From assembly GCA_031281855.1 (NCBI GenBank), contig JAITEW010000299.1:1-10822 (forward strand): a stretch of DNA of 10,822 nucleotides. Direction: 5' to 3'. Position 1 is the stretch's first letter, and each line of letters opens with the position of its first letter. The DNA is from Treponema sp. Lineage in GTDB: Bacteria > Spirochaetota > Spirochaetia > Treponematales > Breznakiellaceae. The translations under genes and the position numbers were made by a program. Below the pieces are notes generated by a model. The model saw nothing but the letters and a program-made list of their open reading frames with translations, made no database searches and had not been told where the DNA came from. Of this stretch, positions 7,784 through 10,822 are shown piece by piece.

Positions 7784-7913
7784 TTGTTTTCCTCCAAAAA
7801 TTAATTCGCCAAATTTGCCGCCTTAGCGGCGGCGCTGCTTTCCCCTAAAGGGGGGCCTCCAAAACCATCGTGATTCAGGAGGCCCTGTAAAAACCTCAAA
7901 TCAATACAATACT
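7784..7913 (-). other. Structured intergenic region between lipoprotein and NifD-like genes
   Basis: This is the longest gap inside the operon (130 bases). Three inverted repeats follow one another: GCCGCC (7817-7822) / GGCGGC (7828-7833), CCCC (7842-7845) / GGGG (7850-7853), and an 8-bp stem GGGCCTCC (7853-7860) / GGAGGCCC (7878-7885) with a 17-base loop. The last two share base 7853. None is followed by a T-run on the minus strand, so they look like RNA-stabilising or processing elements rather than a terminator. A short CAATAC-type repeat (7902-7920) runs over the end of the lipoprotein gene. I see no convincing promoter. Confidence 0.5.
7853..7885 (-). repeat. 8-bp inverted repeat, mRNA hairpin candidate
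   Basis: GGGCCTCC and GGAGGCCC are perfect inverted repeats around a 17-base loop, directly downstream of the lipoprotein stop in the direction of transcription. In the leftward RNA the hairpin would sit between the lipoprotein and NifD-like cistrons. It could protect the upstream message from 3' decay or set different amounts of binding protein and reductase. The CCTCC in its first arm is also complementary to the GGAGG ribosome binding site of the NifD-like gene (7791-7795), so an alternative pairing is possible. Confidence 0.5.
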
Positions 7914-9023
7914 TCAATACGCGGAATTGTTTTCCTTAAACAATTCGTAGGCCTTTTGGTAGGTCCGGTCATCCGGAAACCGCTTTAACAATTCGGCTAT
8001 GGCGTCCTGGTAAATGGTGATATCAACCCGGTCTCTCAAGGTGAACGGGGCCGTCCATTCATAGTTACCCACAGCGAGATTCGTTTCGTTAAGGGCTTCG
8101 AACTTGTTAAACAAGGGATCGGGACTTACCGGGTTTTTGAAGTTAACCAGTTGGCCGCTCGAAAAGTCTTTTTCGGTAGCGAAATACCGGACCACGTTTT
8201 CCCGTTTTTGCTGGGTGTATTCGGTAACGGCGTCCACAATTTTATCCGTCTCTTCCTTATAATCATGCTCAGCCCTGAGCAGGGCCCGGAGAACAGCCAC
8301 GTAAGGATCGCGGTTCTCTTTAACCCCGTTTATGTTCGCTGTCAGGCGGCAGCAGATATAGTAGGGAAGATATTCGGCGAGATCGAACGCCTCCTTGCAG
8401 CCTGCGTCTTCGGCCATCCAGACGCGTTCGGTCGTAAGAAACCCGCCGTCTACAGTTCCTTTCTTGATAGACTCAAGAGTAAGGCTGGCGTTATCAAACT
8501 GGACAAACTCAAAGCTGTTAATGTCAAAGCCCGGCTCTTTCTCGAAGATCCGCAGGAACTGGTAGGTATTGACGCTGTTTGGGTTCCCGACAATTTTTTT
8601 GCCCTTCCATTGGGCAGGATCGCGGAAATCCACATCCTTGTTCTGGGGACTCACTACAAGCGAAGATCCTTCCACCGCGACGCCGCCTATAACCACATGG
8701 TCGCTGCCTTTGGCAAGGAACGATATAGGCGTGGAAAACGGGAATATGTCGAGTTTCCTGGTCGCCACAGCGGCAAGACCAGAGTTTACCGTATCAATGG
8801 AAATTAACTGGACGTCAACCCCTTCTTCCTCGTAATAACCGAGTTTTTCAGCAGCCACTACCAGAGCCGGCCGGACCGCGTCTTCGACTATCAGCCCTAT
8901 TTTGATAACAGGCAGAGCGCCGGCTACTTCCTTTTTCTTACAAGACCCAAGAACGGAAATCGCCGCAAAGGTGACAATGATAACGAATATCATTCCGAAA
9001 CGCCGGGCGTTTTTCTTTTTCAT
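7914..9023 (-). CDS. ABC transporter substrate-binding lipoprotein, SsuA/TauA (NMT1/THI5-like) type
   Basis: The protein has 369 residues from the ATG at 9021-9023, preceded by AGAGGAG with 6-base spacing. An in-frame TTG at 9086 would add 21 residues ahead of the signal peptide and is unlikely. The N-terminus is MKKKNARR, followed by a hydrophobic stretch and the lipobox LGSC, with lipidated Cys28, so it should be anchored in the cytoplasmic membrane facing the periplasm. The mature part begins IKIGLIVEDAVRPALVVAAEKLGYYEEEGVDVQLI and continues with NSGLAAVATRKLDI, the usual opening of sulfonate/taurine/nitrate/thiamine-precursor binding proteins. It should deliver the substrate to the permease and ATPase encoded after the reductase subunits. 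Its position between nifB and the nifDK-like genes suggests that uptake and reduction act on one pathway. The ligand cannot be assigned. Confidence 0.9.
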   Translation of the reverse strand: MKKKNARRFGMIFVIIVTFAAISVLGSCKKKEVAGALPVIKIGLIVEDAVRPALVVAAEKLGYYEEEGVDVQLISIDTVNSGLAAVATRKLDIFPFSTPISFLAKGSDHVVIGGVAVEGSSLVVSPQNKDVDFRDPAQWKGKKIVGNPNSVNTYQFLRIFEKEPGFDINSFEFVQFDNASLTLESIKKGTVDGGFLTTERVWMAEDAGCKEAFDLAEYLPYYICCRLTANINGVKENRDPYVAVLRALLRAEHDYKEETDKIVDAVTEYTQQKRENVVRYFATEKDFSSGQLVNFKNPVSPDPLFNKFEALNETNLAVGNYEWTAPFTLRDRVDITIYQDAIAELLKRFPDDRTYQKAYELFKENNSAY

Positions 9024-9133
9024 TTTATTCTCCTCTAAAATAAAATTTGAAAACTGAACTTGTTCCAAAACCCGGGTTAGCGGCAACAGTATTTCTTTTT
9101 CATGTTATGCTCCTTATAAAAAATTAAGCCGCT
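9024..9133 (-). other. Intergenic leader between NifB-like and lipoprotein genes
   Basis: The 110 bases hold a possible 8-codon ORF with its own ribosome binding site, a perfect palindrome AACCCGGGTT (9069-9078) touching that ORF's stop, and a small dyad GAAC (9056-9059) / GTTC (9062-9065). I find no intrinsic terminator. A loose -35-like TTGGAA precedes an AT-rich stretch, but no good -10 element is present, so I do not call a promoter. Confidence 0.4.
9077..9103 (-). CDS. Possible 8-codon leader peptide MKKKYCCR
   Basis: The ATG at 9101-9103 is preceded by AAGGAG with 6-base spacing, which is as good a ribosome binding site as any in the operon. It is followed by Lys-Lys-Lys-Tyr-Cys-Cys-Arg and TAA. 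Two adjacent Cys codons in so short an ORF, just ahead of a possible sulfur-compound importer, recall Cys-rich leader peptides used for attenuation. However, the ribosome binding site and first codons closely resemble those of the lipoprotein gene 80 bases downstream (GGAG, ATAA and ATGAAAAAGAAA are shared). It may instead be a remnant of a small duplication of that gene start. The frame differs from the lipoprotein's. No terminator hairpin supports attenuation. Confidence 0.3.
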   Translation of the reverse strand: MKKKYCCR

Positions 9134-10420
9134 TCAAAGTATGGGCAGTAAAATTTCATTTTTATTTGCCATACAATGTTCCGCGGCTGTTTTAACCGCT
9201 TCTTCGACTTTGTTATACGTCATATACACGCGTATGCCCCGTGACTCCAGCGCGGACCTTGGGGCCTCGCCTATGCGCATGGAAATAACACCGGCGCAGC
9301 CGGCGAGAGTTTCAATAAGCGCCGCTATCTTGCTGTCATGATCGTAACAGCCCGCTTCACCCTGGCAGAACTGAAGAACCCGGCGCCGTTCGACAAAGCT
9401 GACCTTGCCGTTGTCCCAGGCATATAAAAAAAATTCTTCAGCATGCCCAAAATGCTGATCCACCAGCTTGCCGTCCCTTGAGGCTACGGCAAAAATCAGG
9501 GGTTTGTCCGCTGCTTCTTCATTTTCATCCCCTCCTTTACAGGCCGGCGCTTGAGAAAACGTTTCCTCCTCCTGTTCCGCGTAAAGCCGGGATACGTCCT
9601 GGTGAAGAGGCCCTACAGCGTCGGCCCGGCACTGTTTGCAGTGGTACATCTGGGGCAGTATTGTTTCGCACTGTTTCCTCATAGCCGACAGTTCCTGATT
9701 GCTGACCAGAGGCATGTTCTCAAAGACGCTCCCTTGAACAGGAATAAGCTGCATGATGTTGGTAAGGCAGGCGCCGTAACTTTTCACCTTTTCAATAAGC
9801 TCCGGAATATGGCCTTCGTTTATTCCCTTGAGCATGACGCAGTTGATCTTGCACACGAGCCCCGCTTCCGCGGCCCTGGCAAGCCCTTCAAGCTGGTTGT
9901 TTATCAAAAGCGCCGCGGCTTCTTCTCCTGTCAGGCGTTCGCCGTTAAAATCAACAAAGCTGATAATCTCTTTGCCGATAGCCGGATCTACGGCGTTTAT
10001 CGTAACGGTTAAATGCGAAAGATTGAGGGCTACCAGTTCCGGAATATAGCGCGGCAGGAGCAGGCCGTTAGTGGACAGGCAAAGGATGATGCCGCTGTCT
10101 TCCCTGCGAATCAGTTCGAAGGTTTTCCTGGTTTGCTCAAAGTTGGCAAGAGTATCCCCTGGCCCCGCGATACCCGCAACAGTAAGATTCCTTATCTCCC
10201 GCTTTACCCTCCTGAAACGCTCCAGGGCTTCTTCCGGAGAAAGCACAGAGGCGCACACTCCCGGACGGCTTTCGTTGGGGCAGTCGAATTTGCGGACGCA
10301 GTAGTTGCACTGGATATTGCAGCCCGGCGCGACAGGAAGGTGGATACGGGAGAATTTTCCGCCGCATCCGTTAAAGCAGGGATGCTGTAACATTTTGGTA
10401 AACAACGCCCCTTCTTTCAT
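9134..10420 (-). CDS. nifB: NifB-like radical SAM cofactor maturase fused to a NifX domain
   Basis: The protein has 428 residues. In canonical nitrogenase systems NifB uses SAM radical chemistry to fuse two [4Fe-4S] units, adding carbide and sulfur, into the 8Fe core (NifB-co) of the active-site cofactor. The radical SAM motif is Cys34-x3-Cys38-x2-Cys41 (APGCNIQCNYC), followed by the NifB-specific RKFDCPNESRPGV. AGIAGPGDTLAN, LCLSTNGL and the CKQCRADAVG block with its extra cluster cysteines are all present. Residues from about 305 form a NifX/dinitrogenase-cofactor-binding domain (LVDQHFGHAEEFFLY). The HPC near the N-terminus is kept, but the His normally about 6 residues later is absent and the sequence reads HPCFNGCGGKF. 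The ATG at 10418-10420 overlaps the NifH-like stop as ATGA, with GGGAG 7 bases upstream. An in-frame upstream extension to 10492 lies inside the NifH-like gene and is rejected. Confidence 0.92.
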   Translation of the reverse strand: MKEGALFTKMLQHPCFNGCGGKFSRIHLPVAPGCNIQCNYCVRKFDCPNESRPGVCASVLSPEEALERFRRVKREIRNLTVAGIAGPGDTLANFEQTRKTFELIRREDSGIILCLSTNGLLLPRYIPELVALNLSHLTVTINAVDPAIGKEIISFVDFNGERLTGEEAAALLINNQLEGLARAAEAGLVCKINCVMLKGINEGHIPELIEKVKSYGACLTNIMQLIPVQGSVFENMPLVSNQELSAMRKQCETILPQMYHCKQCRADAVGPLHQDVSRLYAEQEEETFSQAPACKGGDENEEAADKPLIFAVASRDGKLVDQHFGHAEEFFLYAWDNGKVSFVERRRVLQFCQGEAGCYDHDSKIAALIETLAGCAGVISMRIGEAPRSALESRGIRVYMTYNKVEEAVKTAAEHCMANKNEILLPIL

Positions 10421-10822
10421 ATCGCCGCTCCCGGAGAATTTACTTTTCCCTGTTCCATTTCCAGGAGATAATCTCCCCATTTCCCCGCCCATTGGCGGAG
10501 CTCCGTGGTTTCCAGCGGGGAAGGTTCGCGGGATTCCGTATGATCCGCGATCTTCTTCGCCAGGGAACGATAAACCCCGGCTTGCGCCGATTCAGGCGCC
10601 GCTTCGATAGTGGTTTTGCCCAGGAGTTCGCTCTGGGTAACCGTAATTGAGCGCGGTATATACTCCACCACCCGGGTCCTGGTTTGGGCGACAAAATCGT
10701 CGATAATTTCCTGCGAATAAGGCGGTCCCATGGAATTGGCGATTACCCCGCCAAGAAGCGCCCCGCCGGAATGTGAATACTTGCTGATCCCCTTAAAGAG
10801 GTTATTTGACGCGTATATCGAC
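10417..10822 (-). CDS. NifH-like reductase component, C-terminal part (5' end outside window)
   Basis: The frame is open from the window edge to the TGA at 10417-10419. The visible 134 residues begin SIYASNNLFKGISKYSHSGG and continue with ALLGGVIANS, matching the NifH block YAANNI-x-KGI-x-KYA-x-SGG-x-RLGG-x-I-x-NSR. They are followed by VVEYIPRSITVTQSELLGKTTIEAAPESAQAGVYRSLAKKI, the counterpart of the NifH region after FVPRDNVVQ. NifH proteins are homodimers with a bridging [4Fe-4S] cluster that pass electrons to component 1 with ATP hydrolysis. The P-loop and cluster cysteines lie beyond the window, so they cannot be checked. It overlaps the NifB-like gene by ATGA. It probably donates electrons to the D/K-like complex encoded in the same operon. 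Confidence 0.92.
   Translation of the reverse strand, partial: SIYASNNLFKGISKYSHSGGALLGGVIANSMGPPYSQEIIDDFVAQTRTRVVEYIPRSITVTQSELLGKTTIEAAPESAQAGVYRSLAKKIADHTESREPSPLETTELRQWAGKWGDYLLEMEQGKVNSPGAAI

Noticed and set aside
7817..7833. Intrinsic terminator ahead of the NifD-like gene
   Set aside because: The GCCGCC/GGCGGC hairpin is followed in the leftward RNA by AAATTTGGCGAATT before any T-run, so the T-tract is too far away for a classic terminator.
8151..8807. Plus-strand open frame of 218 codons
   Set aside because: It is fully antisense to the well-supported lipoprotein gene and has no motif of its own.
9024..9086. TTG start adding 21 residues to the lipoprotein
   Set aside because: It would place polar sequence before the signal peptide, has no good ribosome binding site, and the internal ATG at 9023 has an excellent one.
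10421..10492. Longer N-terminus for the NifB-like protein
   Set aside because: The added 24 residues (MGGEMGRLSPGNG and onward) overlap the NifH-like coding region and have no family counterpart; the ATGA start at 10420 has a good ribosome binding site.
1..10822. CRISPR arrays, tRNA or rRNA genes, insertion sequences
   Set aside because: I looked for regularly spaced repeats, cloverleaf-like segments and transposase motifs and saw none; almost the whole window is coding.

Overview
The window is a bacterial fragment of roughly balanced GC content, from an organism with an outer membrane. A termite-gut or related Treponema-type spirochaete is my best guess. The reasons are the adjacent TIGR03546/TIGR03545 gene pair, which I recall from outer-membrane bacteria including spirochaetes, the lipoprotein-type solute-binding protein, and the group IV-like nitrogenase homologues known from gut anaerobes. 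This is inference; no rRNA or species marker is present.

Layout: the left end (2-289, + strand) holds the C-terminus of a D-2-hydroxyacid dehydrogenase. A short convergent gap follows (290-399). Everything else is on the minus strand and reads from right to left as one probable operon: NifH-like reductase (C-terminal 134 codons only, cut by the window edge) -> NifB-NifX cofactor maturase -> a possible 8-codon leader ORF (MKKKYCCR) -> SsuA/TauA-like lipoprotein -> a gap with strong inverted repeats -> NifD-like subunit -> NifK-like subunit -> SsuB/TauB-like ATPase -> SsuC/TauC-like permease -> TIGR03546 membrane protein -> TIGR03545 large membrane-anchored protein. Three junctions (H/B, D/K, ATPase/permease) are ATGA stop-start overlaps, and nearly every gene has a clear purine-rich ribosome binding site.

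How the genes may work together: the D and K proteins keep the three P-cluster cysteines each. The D protein also keeps the cysteine equivalent to NifD Cys275, which holds the FeMo-cofactor. With a dedicated NifB, this suggests a NifB-derived iron-sulfur cofactor is inserted. The NifD residues central to N2 reduction (Gln191, His195) are replaced by Trp and Phe, and the His442 region is rearranged with no evident His. No nifE, nifN or delta-subunit gene is present. This is therefore unlikely to be an ordinary nitrogenase and more likely a group IV nitrogenase-like reductase. The best-studied enzyme of that broad type needing a NifB homologue is methylthio-alkane reductase (MarBHDK), which releases sulfur from volatile organosulfur compounds. 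Interleaving with a complete SsuABC-type uptake system, whose relatives import sulfonates, taurine, nitrate or thiamine precursors, suggests a linked import-and-reduce pathway for a small substrate, perhaps organosulfur. The substrate cannot be read from the sequence. The Cys-Cys leader ORF, if real, would fit sulfur-responsive control but is only a hypothesis.
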